A stretch of 64,000 bases of DNA from Streptomyces sp. SAI-127 (GCF_029894425.1 NZ_JARXYJ010000001.1:8204501-8268500); one strand, 5' to 3'; numbered from the stretch's first letter, positions 9,030 to 18,149 are shown. The notes: generated from the sequence alone by a model not told the origin. Made by a program: numbers and translations.

Positions 9030-9964
9030 GCCGCAACCTCCTTGGTGAGTCGCAGGAAGACGTCGTCGAGGGTCGGCGGCCGGATGCTCGCGTCGAGCAA
9101 CGGCACGCCCGCCGCGTCCAGTTCACGCACCAGCCTCGGCAGCGTGAGCGTGGTGTCCCGGGTGACCGCTCCGACCGAGTTCCGGACGAGGTCGAACGAC
9201 GGCTCCCCACCGGTGAGTTGGTCGAGCACACCGGCCGCCTTCGCCAGGACGCCCGCGTCCGCGACGACGATCTCGACGTGTGCCCCGATCAACGCCTTGA
9301 GCTGGGACGGCGAACCCGTGTGCGCGACCCGCCCCTTGTCCACCAGGGCGATGTCATGGGCGAGTTGGTCGGCCTCCTCCAGGTACTGCGTGGTCAGCAG
9401 CACGGTCGTGCCGTCCGCCGTGAGGTCGCGCACGGCGTCCCAGATGAGGTTGCGGCTGGCCGGGTCGAGGCCGGTCGTCGGTTCGTCGAGGAAGAGGATC
9501 TCGGGGCGGCGGATCAGGCTCGCCGCCAGGTCCAGACGGCGGCGCATACCCCCGGAGTAGGTGGACGCGGCCCGGTCGGCGGACTCGGTCAGCCCGAAGC
9601 GGTCGAGCAGCTCGGCGGCCCGCTCGGCCGGTCCCCGCACCCGGTGCAGCCGGGCGAACAGCCGGAGGTTCTGCCGCCCGGTGAGGTCCCCGTCGACCGA
9701 GGCGTACTGCCCGGTGACGGCGATGGCGCGCCGTACGGCCTCCGGTTCCCGGACGAGGTCGTGTCCGGCGACCCGCGCGGAGCCGGCGTCCGGCCGCAGC
9801 AGCGTGGTCAGCAGTCGTACGGCCGTGGTCTTGCCCGCGCCGTTGCTGCCGAGGATGCCGCAGACCGTGCCCGGAGCGACCGCGAGATCGAGACCGCGCA
9901 GGGCATGGACCTCCCCGAACCGCTTTTCCAGACCTTCACTAAGTACAGCGTACGTAGAAGTCAT
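9026..9964 (-). CDS. ABC transporter ATP-binding protein (DrrA-like)
   Basis: 312 aa. Walker A GSNGAGKTT, signature YSGGMRRRLDLA, Walker B EILFLDEPTTGLDP, then the C-terminal extension typical of DrrA-type ATPases (LPRLVRELDAAGVPL, PPTLDDVFLRLT). It energises the permease encoded next. The chosen ATG lacks a clear ribosome site; an in-frame ATG at 9982 would add six residues. Codons 3-8 overlap an operator-like palindrome (9942-9957), and a second copy lies 40 bp upstream, so a repressor could bind across the start region. Confidence 0.93.
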   Translation of the reverse strand: MTSTYAVLSEGLEKRFGEVHALRGLDLAVAPGTVCGILGSNGAGKTTAVRLLTTLLRPDAGSARVAGHDLVREPEAVRRAIAVTGQYASVDGDLTGRQNLRLFARLHRVRGPAERAAELLDRFGLTESADRAASTYSGGMRRRLDLAASLIRRPEILFLDEPTTGLDPASRNLIWDAVRDLTADGTTVLLTTQYLEEADQLAHDIALVDKGRVAHTGSPSQLKALIGAHVEIVVADAGVLAKAAGVLDQLTGGEPSFDLVRNSVGAVTRDTTLTLPRLVRELDAAGVPLLDASIRPPTLDDVFLRLTKEVAA

Positions 9965-9999
9965 GGCAGGACCATAGCGCACTACGTACGCTGTACGTA
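9942..9999. promoter_or_regulatory. paired palindromic operators between DrrAB-type exporter and TetR gene
   Basis: Site 1 at 9983-9999 is a perfect palindrome, TACGTAC-GCT-GTACGTA, about 28 bp upstream of the TetR start. Site 2 at 9942-9957 is the same sequence in inverted orientation (AAGTAC-AGC-GTACGT core, one mismatch) inside the first codons of the ATPase gene. The layout fits autoregulation plus repression of the exporter by the adjacent TetR protein. Confidence 0.75.
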
Positions 10000-10027
10000 A
10001 CTAGGATGGTGGCCGAGGTGATGATCG

Positions 10028-10741
10028 ATGGCGGGCCGAGCGGCCGTACCCGAAGTGATCTGGGCGCGCCCTGAGCGGACGGGGCGTGGGCCCAAACCCG
10101 CGTTCACCAGGGCGGACATCGCTGCCGCGGCGGTGCGGCTCGCGGATGCCGGGGGTCTGGACGCGGTGTCCATGCGGCATGTGGCGGCCGAACTGGGCTG
10201 CGGGACGATGTCGCTGTACAACTACGTCCCCCGTAAGGAGGACCTGTACGAGCTGATGGTGGACGCGGTCAGCGGAGAGCACGAGCTGTTCGAGCCGACC
10301 GGTGACTGGCGGGCCGACATGCTCCGCAACGCGCGCCAGACCAAGGCGCTCATGCACCGGCACGCCTGGATGGTGCGGCTGATGTCAGGGGTGTACGGCT
10401 TCAGCCCCAACGCCCTGCGCTACCTGGAGCACTGCCTCGCCTGCCTCGACCCGCTGGACGCCCCGAACGGCACGAAGATCGAGCTGGTCGCGATGCTCAA
10501 CGGGTGTGTGACGACGTACGTCGCGAACGAGCTGTCCACGGCCGAGCGGGTGCGGTCGCTGCCATGGTCGCAGGAGCAGGAGAACGCGGTGCGGATCGCG
10601 TATCTCGGCAGTCAGGTCGCCTCGGGGGCGTATCCGCGGCTGGCGGCGTCCTTCATGGAGGACGCGGGGCCGATCGATCTGGACGCGGTGTTCGAGCGGA
10701 TGCTGGAGCGGGTCCTGGACGGCTTCGCACCCAGAACCTAG
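10028..10741 (+). CDS. TetR/AcrR family regulator with TetR-type C-terminal domain
   Basis: 237 aa. The N-terminal HTH (about residues 30-75, ADIAAAAVRLADAGGLDAVS, LGCGTMSLYNYVPRKEDLYE) resembles TetR proper, and the C-terminal ligand domain resembles TetR_C proteins. The ATG is preceded by GAGGTGA. It is divergent from the DrrAB-type exporter with two matching palindromes between them, so it is likely the exporter's drug-responsive repressor. Its 3' end overlaps the convergent type ISP-like gene by 3 bp. The ligand is unknown. Confidence 0.92.
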   Translation: MAGRAAVPEVIWARPERTGRGPKPAFTRADIAAAAVRLADAGGLDAVSMRHVAAELGCGTMSLYNYVPRKEDLYELMVDAVSGEHELFEPTGDWRADMLRNARQTKALMHRHAWMVRLMSGVYGFSPNALRYLEHCLACLDPLDAPNGTKIELVAMLNGCVTTYVANELSTAERVRSLPWSQEQENAVRIAYLGSQVASGAYPRLAASFMEDAGPIDLDAVFERMLERVLDGFAPRT

Positions 10742-11892
10742 AGCAGGGCGAGCTGCCCCTCCGGCCCCTCCTCGTGCCCGTCCAGGACCGAGGCAGGCCT
10801 TCGTGCCGAGTCCGGGACGGGCAGTACCCCCGCCGCGCGCAGGTCGCTCGCCGTGATCCGGGGCGTCGGCTCGTCCTGGAAAGGCTGGAGATCCGCCAGC
10901 AGGGCCAGCACGGTGATCAGTTCGAGGAGCTCCGATGTCCACGGCTGCGGCCACGTCGCCGGACGGATCGCGGACAGCGTGCCCGGCTCCGGTTCCGTGA
11001 CCCGGGCCGTGAACCACTGCTCCAGGACCCGCACTCCGCCCGCCTCGAAGTCCCAGGCCTTCGGCGGTACCGGGGAGATGCGGCCCTCGTCCAGCAGCAG
11101 GGCCTCCTCGTCGCGGTCGTAGTCCAGGGTCAGGGGGCGGGACGGCAGGGGGGCGCGGACGTAGGGGCGGCGGCCTCCGGGCAGCTTCGGGCGGTCGCCG
11201 TCGCGGCGCATCAGCCAGAGGACGCGGTGGCCCGACTCCACACCGCGGGACCACAGTTCGGGGTCGTCGGTGAGCGGGACGGTGAGGTCCGGGCGGACCG
11301 CCGCCAGGATCCAGGCGAGGACGTCCAGGGGTTCCACCGCGATCCCCAGGCGCGACCGCAGGTGCTTCAGGAGCCCCGGGGTCAGGTTCGGCTCCGTGCC
11401 GCCCGGGCGGCGGTACAGGGGGCGGATCCGGCCGGGGCGGAGCAGGGGCAGGAGGGAGGTGGCCAGGAGCTGGGGGCCGTGACCGTCCGTGGGTGTCTCC
11501 ACCACGAACACCTGGGCCTCGTCCGCCACCCGCCAGAGCTCGGGCCGGGCCGCGTCGATCAGCCGGTGGTCCGGGATCAGCCACTGCTCGTCGAAGGGCG
11601 CGTGCAGGACCCGTACCGGCTCCGGGCAGGGACCGGTGGCGCGCGCGAGCCTCTCCGTGCCGCCCGTCCGCCCCGGCAGCTGCCCGACCGCCGAGCGCAG
11701 GGTGCGGGAGCGGGTGGGCTCGAACAGGGCTTCCCGGTCGGGTCCCTGAGCCTTCAGCAGGGCGTCCCAGCGGGCTTTCAGGGATGCCGCGTCGGGACCC
11801 GTCGGCCACCCCCGGCCGAGCCGCGGCGGTGCGACGGACCACGGCATGAGGTCCGCCAGCGGCGGAGCGTCGTCGTGCGTCACGCTGGGCAT
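10738..11892 (-). CDS. type ISP restriction/modification-like specificity protein
   Basis: 384 aa protein resembling the C-terminal DNA-specificity domain of type ISP restriction-modification enzymes (LlaBIII class). Visible family-like blocks: FEPTRSRTLRSAVGQLPG near residue 60, VLHAPFDEQWLIPDHRLIDA near 95, and the closing segment WTSELLELITVLALLADLQP. No Walker A/B helicase motifs and no methyltransferase NPPY are present, so this is not a complete enzyme. The ATG was chosen where homology-like sequence begins. It may be a domesticated target-recognition protein. It is downstream of the GntR gene on the same strand. The family call is from recall and moderately secure. Confidence 0.65.
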   Translation of the reverse strand: MPSVTHDDAPPLADLMPWSVAPPRLGRGWPTGPDAASLKARWDALLKAQGPDREALFEPTRSRTLRSAVGQLPGRTGGTERLARATGPCPEPVRVLHAPFDEQWLIPDHRLIDAARPELWRVADEAQVFVVETPTDGHGPQLLATSLLPLLRPGRIRPLYRRPGGTEPNLTPGLLKHLRSRLGIAVEPLDVLAWILAAVRPDLTVPLTDDPELWSRGVESGHRVLWLMRRDGDRPKLPGGRRPYVRAPLPSRPLTLDYDRDEEALLLDEGRISPVPPKAWDFEAGGVRVLEQWFTARVTEPEPGTLSAIRPATWPQPWTSELLELITVLALLADLQPFQDEPTPRITASDLRAAGVLPVPDSARRPASVLDGHEEGPEGQLALL

Positions 11893-11918
11893 CGTACGAC
11901 CTGTGACAGACAGTGCGG

Positions 11919-12668
11919 TCACGTGGCGTCCAGGGTGACGGTGAACGAGAACCGGTCGCCCCGGTAGTGGATCACCGCCGCGTCCAGCACCCGGCCGTCC
12001 GTGTCGTAGGTGACCCCCGTGTAGTGCAGGATCGGGCTGAGCAGCGGGACTTGGAGCAGCCGGGCGGTCTCCGGGTCCGCGAGCCGCGCCTCCACGGTGT
12101 CCGTGATGCGGCTGATGTCCGCCCCGACGACGTCTCGCAGCACCTTGGTCATCGGCCGGCGCGCCAGGTCCGACGGGTCGATGCGCGCGGCCAGTTCGGG
12201 GCGGACGTAGTTGCGGGCGTGGTTGGTCGGCTCGCCCGTCTGCTCGTCGCTGCGCAGTCGGTGGTATGCCGCCACCTCGTCCAAGTCCGGGAAGTACTCG
12301 GCGAGTTCGGGCGGCACGGGCGACTTGCCGTGCTCCAGCAGCTCGGTCGTCATGCCGGACTGCTGGGCTACGATCGCGTCCACCGAGCCGAGCAGCCGGA
12401 CCGGGGTGCCCCGGCGGGCGTCCGGCTCGATGAAGGTGCCCCGGCGGCGGTGGCGGCTGATCAGCCCCTCGTCCTCCAGCTCCTTCAGCGCCTGCCGCAT
12501 GGTCAGCACGCTCACGCCGTAGTGGCCGGCCAGCTGTTCCTCGGTGGGCAGGCGGAGCGGGTCCTGCGGTGAGCGGCCGAGTATCGAGGCGCGCAGGGAC
12601 TGCGACACCTGGTACCAGAGCGGCAGCTTGCGGTTCAGGACGATCGAGTCCGGGGCGAAGGAGGTCAC
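11919..12668 (-). CDS. GntR family transcriptional regulator (HutC/UTRA subfamily)
   Basis: 249 aa. The winged HTH (LWYQVSQSLRASILGRSP, LPTEEQLAGHYGVSVLTMRQ ALKELEDEGLI) is followed by a UTRA ligand domain ending ILHYTGVTYDTDGRVLDAAV. UTRA regulators usually sense a small metabolite of the pathway they control. The gene lies 27 bp downstream of homogentisate dioxygenase on the same strand, so it may regulate aromatic amino acid catabolism. This link is inferred from position only. Confidence 0.9.
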   Translation of the reverse strand: MTSFAPDSIVLNRKLPLWYQVSQSLRASILGRSPQDPLRLPTEEQLAGHYGVSVLTMRQALKELEDEGLISRHRRRGTFIEPDARRGTPVRLLGSVDAIVAQQSGMTTELLEHGKSPVPPELAEYFPDLDEVAAYHRLRSDEQTGEPTNHARNYVRPELAARIDPSDLARRPMTKVLRDVVGADISRITDTVEARLADPETARLLQVPLLSPILHYTGVTYDTDGRVLDAAVIHYRGDRFSFTVTLDAT

Positions 12669-12695
12669 GGGCTATCCGTACCTTCCGCGGATCGG

Positions 12696-14042
12696 TCAGT
12701 GCAACGGGCGGAAGTGACGTTCGAGGCCGCGCCACACGTCGTCGTAGTGCGGCTGGAGGTGATCCGCACGGGCCGCGTGCGCGGTGAGCGTCACCGGCCA
12801 GCGCGTCTCGAACATGAACGCGAGCCCGTCGTCGACCTTCTGCGGCCTCAGCTCGGCCGCGCTCGCCCGGTCGAACGTCTCCCGGTCCGGCCCGTGCGCC
12901 GACATCATGTTGTGCAGTGAGCCGCCGCCGGGCACGAAGCCCCCTTCTCCTGAGGCCTTCGCGTCGTAGGCGCCCTCGATCAGGCCCATGTACTCGCTCA
13001 TCACGTTCCGGTGGAAGTACGGCGGCCGGAAGGTGTCCTCGCCGACCAGCCAGCGCGGTGCGAACACGACGAAGTCGACGCCGGCCAGCCCGGGGGTGTC
13101 CGACGGGGACGTCAGCACGGTGAAGATCGACGGGTCGGGGTGGTCGTAGGAGATGCTGCCGATGACATTGAAGCGGCGCAGGTCGTAGACGTACGGCACA
13201 TGGTTGCCGTGCCAGGCGACCACGTCGAGCGGGGAGTGGTCGTAGGTCGCGGTCCAGAGGTTGCCGCAGAACTTGTTGACCACCTCGACCGGCCCCTCGA
13301 CGTCCTCGTAGGCGGCGACGGGGGCCCGGAAGTCGCGGGGGTTGGCCAGCCCGTTGGCGCCGATCGGGCCGAGGTCGGGGAGCTGGAAGGGCGCCCCATA
13401 GTTCTCGCACACATAACCCCGGGCTGACTCGTCCAGCAGCTCCACACGGAAGCGCACCCCACGAGGGATCAGCGCCACATGGCCCGGCTCCACATGCAGC
13501 AGTCCGAACTCCGTGCGCAGCAACAGCCCTCCGCGCTCCGGGACGATCAGCAGCTCGCCGTCGGCGTCGCTGAAGACGCGGTCCATGGAATCGGTGGCGT
13601 GGTAGAGGTGCACGGCCATACCGGCGCGCTGGGTGACGTCGCCGTTGCCGCCGAGGGTCCACAGACCGGCGAGGAAGTCGGTGCCTTCGGCCGGCTCCGG
13701 CAGGGGGTCCCAGCGCAGCCGGTTCGGGTCCGGGACCGACTCGGTGAAGGGGGCCGTACGGATCCGGCCGTTGTGGGTGTGGGTGAACGCCGGGTGCGCG
13801 GCGGACGGGCGGATCCGGTACAGCCAGGAGCGGCGGTTGTGGGCGCGGGGCTCGGTGAACGCCGTACCGCTGAGCTGCTCCGCGTACAGGCCGAGGGGGG
13901 CGCGCTGCGGGGCGTTGCGGCCCTCGGGCAGGGCGCCCGGGACGGCCTCCGACGCGTGCTCGTTGCCGAATCCGGAGAGGTGGGCCAGGCCCTCGGCGGC
14001 CTTGCGTGCGTCGCCGCGCGTGATCGCTGTGTCCCCGCTCAT
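12696..14042 (-). CDS. hmgA: homogentisate 1,2-dioxygenase
   Basis: 448 aa, normal length for the family. It opens the ring of homogentisate to maleylacetoacetate in tyrosine and phenylalanine breakdown, using a mononuclear Fe(II). Recognisable blocks: [20 protein letters not shown] at the N-terminus, [18 protein letters not shown], and the C-terminal iron-binding region with [17 protein letters not shown] (HRNxxSEYMG) and MSAHGPD. Start ATG is preceded by GGGAGCG. IclR-like boxes lie upstream (14064-14122), and a GntR gene follows directly. Confidence 0.96.
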   Translation of the reverse strand: MSGDTAITRGDARKAAEGLAHLSGFGNEHASEAVPGALPEGRNAPQRAPLGLYAEQLSGTAFTEPRAHNRRSWLYRIRPSAAHPAFTHTHNGRIRTAPFTESVPDPNRLRWDPLPEPAEGTDFLAGLWTLGGNGDVTQRAGMAVHLYHATDSMDRVFSDADGELLIVPERGGLLLRTEFGLLHVEPGHVALIPRGVRFRVELLDESARGYVCENYGAPFQLPDLGPIGANGLANPRDFRAPVAAYEDVEGPVEVVNKFCGNLWTATYDHSPLDVVAWHGNHVPYVYDLRRFNVIGSISYDHPDPSIFTVLTSPSDTPGLAGVDFVVFAPRWLVGEDTFRPPYFHRNVMSEYMGLIEGAYDAKASGEGGFVPGGGSLHNMMSAHGPDRETFDRASAAELRPQKVDDGLAFMFETRWPVTLTAHAARADHLQPHYDDVWRGLERHFRPLH

Positions 14043-14063
14043 GATCGCTCCCTTGCGCTCTGA

Positions 14064-14122
14064 TTCCTATGGAACACCGTAGGATTGCGTTTTCGTCGGC
14101 GCAAGAGGCCGTTCCGTGGAAC
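14064..14122. promoter_or_regulatory. two TTCC-N-GGAA boxes upstream of hmgA
   Basis: TTCCTATGGAA at 14064-14074 and GTTCCGTGGAAC at 14111-14122 are short palindromes of the type bound by IclR-family regulators, with 3 nt and 2 nt spacers respectively. They fall 22 and 69 bp upstream of the hmgA start. No IclR gene is in the window, so the binding protein is unknown. The differing spacers weaken the case. Confidence 0.4.
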
Positions 14123-14185
14123 CGATTTCCCCGCCGTGACCTCCTCAGGGAGGAGAGCGAGAACCAGACCCCAGGGGGATTCGCG

Positions 14186-14908
14186 GTGTCGGACCTGTGT
14201 TCTACGCTCCCCGGCATGTCGTGGACGCGGGGACTCATCGCCCTGCTCGCGGTCTGTGTCGTGCTGATGACCGGATCCGTGAGCTGTGGCGCCAGTGGGG
14301 CGCAGGAGCGCAAGGACGGACAGTCGGTCTCACCGGTGGGCAAGGTCCTCGACGACACCGATGAGGAGGGGCGGCACTACCGCGAGGTGGACAAGGACAA
14401 CGCCCCCGACGTGGGCATAGAGGTGCAGCCGAACAGCGACGACAGCTGGTCGGTGCGCCTGACCGTCGAGAACTTCACCTTCTCGCCCGCCGGGACGAGG
14501 GCGAAGGCGGTCTCCGGTCGCGGCGTCGCCGTCGTCTTCGTGGACGACCGTCCCGTCACCACCCTCCGTGCCCCGTCCTGCCGCCTCGCGGCCGCGTACG
14601 TCCCCCAGGGCACCCACAAGGTCACCGCCCGGCTGTACGCCGACGACGGCACCGTGTGGGCCGTGGACGGCGACCCGGTGGAGAGCACGGCGGACGTCAC
14701 GGCCTCGAAACCACGACCGACGGGGAACGGCGCGTCGAGCCCGCAGGCCGGGAGGGGCACGGACGGCGGCTCGGAATCAGGGGCCGGTACGAGTGCGGGC
14801 GGCGGTGCTTCCGGTTCGCGACCGATCATGAGCATGGCCGGCGGTGCCCCGGGACCGGAGGGTGGTGTGAGGGCTGGTGGTGCGGCTTCGGGTTGGTGGC
14901 GGCCATGA
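14186..14908 (+). CDS. exported hypothetical protein with repeat-rich, possibly frameshifted tail
   Basis: About 240 aa. A hydrophobic export segment (GLIALLAVCVVLMTGSVSCG, about residues 16-35) ends at a Cys that could be a lipobox, though the -3 residue (Ser) is atypical. The middle domain (NAPDVGIEVQPNSDDSWSVR, VENFTFSPAG, VDDRPVTTLRAPSCRL) looks like a beta-sandwich that could bind copper or carry an accessory role; this is inference. GTG 14186 was chosen for its AGGGGG site; ATG at 14216 is an alternative without one. The Gly-rich tail stops inside a 116-117 bp repeat. A one-base gain there would extend the protein to 15147. Confidence 0.7.
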   Translation: MSDLCSTLPGMSWTRGLIALLAVCVVLMTGSVSCGASGAQERKDGQSVSPVGKVLDDTDEEGRHYREVDKDNAPDVGIEVQPNSDDSWSVRLTVENFTFSPAGTRAKAVSGRGVAVVFVDDRPVTTLRAPSCRLAAAYVPQGTHKVTARLYADDGTVWAVDGDPVESTADVTASKPRPTGNGASSPQAGRGTDGGSESGAGTSAGGGASGSRPIMSMAGGAPGPEGGVRAGGAASGWWRP

Positions 14909-15110
14909 GTGCAAGTGAGGGTGCCTGGGGGGTGCGGGTCGTGGCGAGTGTGGTCGGCGGTGTCTTGGGACCGGAGGGTGGTGTGAGGGCTGGTGGTGCG
15001 GCTTCGGACTCGCGCCTCGTCACGGGTACGAGTGGAGGTGCCTGGGACGTGCAGGCCATGGCTACTGCGGCCGGCGGTGTCCCGGGACCGGAGGGCGGCG
15101 CGGCCTCCCA
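14840..15110 (+). repeat. three degenerate direct repeats, 116-117 bp apart
   Basis: The core GGACCGGAGGG recurs at 14852, 14968 and 15085, with the flank GGTGTGAGGGCTGGTGGTGC shared by copies 1 and 2. The second spacing (117 bp) is a multiple of three. The first (116 bp) is not, so copy 1 and copy 2 are read in different frames. Translation in matched frames gives similar text such as GGVLGPEGGVRAGGAAS and GGVPGPEGGAAS. Confidence 0.75.
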
Positions 15111-15211
15111 CGCGCGGCTCGCGACGAGCGTCGGCGGCGGCCGATGAGTGCCGCAGGCCCCCGGCCCCGTACCAGGTGGCAGGGTTCACCGGACCACGGC
15201 GGAAAGGCATC

Positions 15212-15832
15212 ATGAAGCCCGTGCCCCAAGCGACCTCGCTTCGCCGCGCCCCCGTGCAGCGGCGCAGCGCCGAACGGCTGACCAGAATCCTCGACGCCTG
15301 TGCCGACCTGCTCGACGAGGTCGGCTACGACGCCCTGAGCACGCGTGCCGTCGCCCAGCGCGCCGGCGTGCCCATCGGCTCCGTCTACCGCTTCTTCGGC
15401 AACAAGCGGCAGATGGTCGACGCGCTGGCCCAGCGCAACCTGGAGCGTTTCACGGAGGGCGTCACCGACCGCCTCAAGGAGTCGGGCGAGGAAGGAGGCT
15501 GGCGTACCGCGATGGACGTCGTCCTCGACGAGTACCTCGCCATGAAACGCACCGCCCCCGGCTTCTCCCTCGTCGACTTCGGCAACCAGATCCCCGTCGG
15601 CGCCCGCCACGCGGAACCCAACCACCGGGTCGCCGACCGCCTCACCGAGCTCCTCTCCGGCTACCTCTCCCGGGAACCGGACGACGACCTGCGCCGCACC
15701 TTCCTCATCGCCGTGGAGACCGCCGACACCCTGGTCCACCTGGCCTTCCGGATGGCCCCCGAGGGGGACGAGCGGATCATCCAGGAGGCCCGGGAGCTGC
15801 TGCGCGCCTATCTGGCGCGGGTTCTGGACTGA
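15212..15832 (+). CDS. TetR/AcrR family transcriptional regulator
   Basis: 206 aa. HTH at about residues 20-65 (RILDACADLLDEVGYDALST RAVAQRAGVPIGSVYRFFGN), followed by an all-helical ligand domain. The start ATG is preceded by GGAAAGG. Immediately downstream, between this gene and the molybdopterin oxidoreductase, lies a CATACCGACCGGTCGGTATG-like site (15854-15873), so this protein is one candidate for binding it. Ligand unknown. Confidence 0.9.
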   Translation: MKPVPQATSLRRAPVQRRSAERLTRILDACADLLDEVGYDALSTRAVAQRAGVPIGSVYRFFGNKRQMVDALAQRNLERFTEGVTDRLKESGEEGGWRTAMDVVLDEYLAMKRTAPGFSLVDFGNQIPVGARHAEPNHRVADRLTELLSGYLSREPDDDLRRTFLIAVETADTLVHLAFRMAPEGDERIIQEARELLRAYLARVLD

Positions 15833-15853
15833 CCGTCCACAACCCCTCCCCTC

Positions 15854-15873
15854 CATCCCTACCGGTCGGTATG
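15854..15873. promoter_or_regulatory. 20 bp palindrome-like operator, copy 1 of 4
   Basis: CATCCCTACCGGTCGGTATG matches CATACCGACCGGTCGGTATG at 18 of 20 positions. It lies 37 bp upstream of the molybdopterin oxidoreductase start. Other copies are at 27401, 42160 and 47571. Confidence 0.65.
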
Positions 15874-15909
15874 CTCACCTGGACAGGCACCGCTGCCCCG
15901 GGAGGACCC

Positions 15910-18147
15910 GTGTCCCGCACCGCTCTGCGTATCTGCCCCCTGTGCGAGGCCACCTGTGGTCTGACGCTCACCGTCGAGGGGACCCGGGTCACCGGCGCCC
16001 GCGGCGACCGTGACGACGTGTTCAGCAAGGGGTTCATCTGCCCGAAGGGGGCGTCCTTCGGGGCCGTCGACGGGGACCCCGACCGGCTGCGCACGCCCCT
16101 CGTCCGACGGGACGGCGAGCTGCGCGAGGCCACCTGGGAGGAGGCCTTCGACGCGGTCGCCGCCGGCATCCGGGGCGTCGTCGACCGGCACGGGGCGAAC
16201 TCCGTCGCGGTCGTCCTCGGCAACCCCAACGTGCACACCATGGCCGGCGCCCTCTACCCGCCGGTGCTGCTCGCCGGGCTCGGCACCCGGGGCGTCTTCA
16301 CCGCGTCCACGGTCGACCAGATGCCCAAGCACGTCTCCAGCGGGCTGCTGTACGGCGACGCCAACGCCATCCCCGTGCCCGACCTCGACCACACCGACCA
16401 TCTGCTGCTGATCGGCGCCAACCCACTGGAGTCCAACGGCAGTCTGTGCACCGCCCCCGACTTCCCCGGCAAGCTCAAGGCGCTCAAGGCCCGCGGCGGC
16501 ACCCTCACCGTCATCGACCCCCGCCGCACCCGCACCGCCAGGCTCGCCGACCGGCACATCGCCATCCGGCCCGGTGCGGATGCGCTGCTTCTCGCCGCCG
16601 TGGCGCACGTGCTCTTCGAGGAAGGCCTCGTGGACACGGGGCAGTTGACCTCACACCTCCAAGGGCTCGACGAACTCCGGGAAGCCGTACACGACTTCAC
16701 TCCCGAAGCCGTCGCCGACGCCTGTGACGTGGACGCCGGGGTGACGCGTGCCCTCGCCCGTGAACTGGCCGAAGCCCCGACGGCCGCCGTATACGGCCGC
16801 ATCGGCAGCTGCACCGTCCCGCACGGCACCCTGGCCAGCTGGCTCGTCGACGTGCTGAACATCCTCACCGGCAACCTCGACCAGCCCGGCGGCGCGCTCT
16901 TCCCGCAGGCGGCCACCGACCGCACGCCCCGGCCCGCGGGCCCCAGCCACGGATTCGCGCTCGGGCGCTGGCACTCCCGGGTGAGCCGGCACCCCGAGGC
17001 CAAGGGCGAGTTGCCGCTCTCCGCGCTCGCCGAGGAGATCGACACCGCGACCGCGGAGGGCGAGCCGGTCCGCGCGCTGATCGCCGTCGCCGCCAACCCC
17101 GTGCTGTCCGCCCCCGACGGCGACCGGCTCGACAAGGCCCTCGGCTCGCTCGACTTCATGGTCAGCGTGGACCCCTACCTGAACGAGACCTCGCGCCACG
17201 CCCACGTCGTGCTGCCGCCGCCCCCGCCCTCCCAGAGCCCGCACCACGACTTCGCGTTCAACACCCTCGCCGTGCGCAACCAGGTCCGCTACACCCGCCC
17301 CGCCGTCCCGCTGGAGCCCGGCCGGATGGCGGAGACCGAGATCCTCGCCCGGCTGATCCTCGCCGCGACCGGCATGCACGGCGCCGACCCGTCCGCCGTG
17401 GACGACCTGGTCATCGGCCAGACCCTCGGCAAGGCCGTCAAGGACGCCCACTCGCCCGTGCACGGCCGCGAGCCGGGCGAACTCAGCGCCGAACTCGCCG
17501 GCGACACCGGCCCCGAGCGGCGGCTCGACATGATGCTGCGCCTCGGCCCCTACGGCGACGGCTTCGGCGTACGACCCGACGGGCTGAGCCTCACCAAGCT
17601 GCTCGCGCATCCGCACGGCATCGACCTCGGACCGCTGCGTTCCCGGCTGCCGCAGCCGCTGAAGACCAGGAGCGGCAAGGTCGAACTGCTGCCGCAGCCC
17701 ATCGCGGACGACCTGCCCAGGCTGCGCGAGGCCCTGCGGCACCAGCCCGACGGGCTCGTCCTCGTCGGCCGCCGGCACCTGCGCTCCAACAACAGCTGGA
17801 TGCACAACGTCCCCGCCCTCACCGGCGGCACCAACCGCTGCACCCTGCACATCCACCCCGAGGACGCCGAGCGGCTCGGGCTGAAGGACGGTGCCGCGGT
17901 GCGGGTCAAGGGCGCCGGGGGAGAGGTGGTCACCGAGGCCGAGGTCACCGACGGCGTGCGCCCCGGCGTGGTCAGCCTGCCGCACGGCTGGGGCCACAAC
18001 CGGCCCGGCACCCGGCTAAGCCACGCCCTCAAGGACCCCGGCGTCAACGTCAACCAGCTCCTCGACGGCAGCCTGCTCGACCCGCTCTCGGGCAACGCGG
18101 TCCTCAACGGCGTACCGATAAAACTGGCCCCTGTAGCGGCCCTGTGA
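15910..18147 (+). CDS. molybdopterin-dependent oxidoreductase (bis-MGD, formate dehydrogenase/nitrate reductase type)
   Basis: 745 aa. The N-terminal 4Fe-4S site is CPLCEATCG followed by GFICPKG (C-x2-C-x3-C ... C). The molybdopterin oxidoreductase domain follows (LLLIGANPLESNG, VIDPRRTRTARLAD, NILTGNLDQPGGALFP), then a C-terminal dinucleotide-binding domain (NSWMHNVPALTGG, SLPHGWGH). No signal peptide, so it is cytoplasmic. Substrate and redox partner are unknown. GTG was chosen because GGGAGGA precedes it; an ATG at 15871 would add 13 residues and sits inside the operator. Likely repressed through that operator. Confidence 0.9.
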   Translation: MSRTALRICPLCEATCGLTLTVEGTRVTGARGDRDDVFSKGFICPKGASFGAVDGDPDRLRTPLVRRDGELREATWEEAFDAVAAGIRGVVDRHGANSVAVVLGNPNVHTMAGALYPPVLLAGLGTRGVFTASTVDQMPKHVSSGLLYGDANAIPVPDLDHTDHLLLIGANPLESNGSLCTAPDFPGKLKALKARGGTLTVIDPRRTRTARLADRHIAIRPGADALLLAAVAHVLFEEGLVDTGQLTSHLQGLDELREAVHDFTPEAVADACDVDAGVTRALARELAEAPTAAVYGRIGSCTVPHGTLASWLVDVLNILTGNLDQPGGALFPQAATDRTPRPAGPSHGFALGRWHSRVSRHPEAKGELPLSALAEEIDTATAEGEPVRALIAVAANPVLSAPDGDRLDKALGSLDFMVSVDPYLNETSRHAHVVLPPPPPSQSPHHDFAFNTLAVRNQVRYTRPAVPLEPGRMAETEILARLILAATGMHGADPSAVDDLVIGQTLGKAVKDAHSPVHGREPGELSAELAGDTGPERRLDMMLRLGPYGDGFGVRPDGLSLTKLLAHPHGIDLGPLRSRLPQPLKTRSGKVELLPQPIADDLPRLREALRHQPDGLVLVGRRHLRSNNSWMHNVPALTGGTNRCTLHIHPEDAERLGLKDGAAVRVKGAGGEVVTEAEVTDGVRPGVVSLPHGWGHNRPGTRLSHALKDPGVNVNQLLDGSLLDPLSGNAVLNGVPIKLAPVAAL

Positions 18148-18149
18148 GC

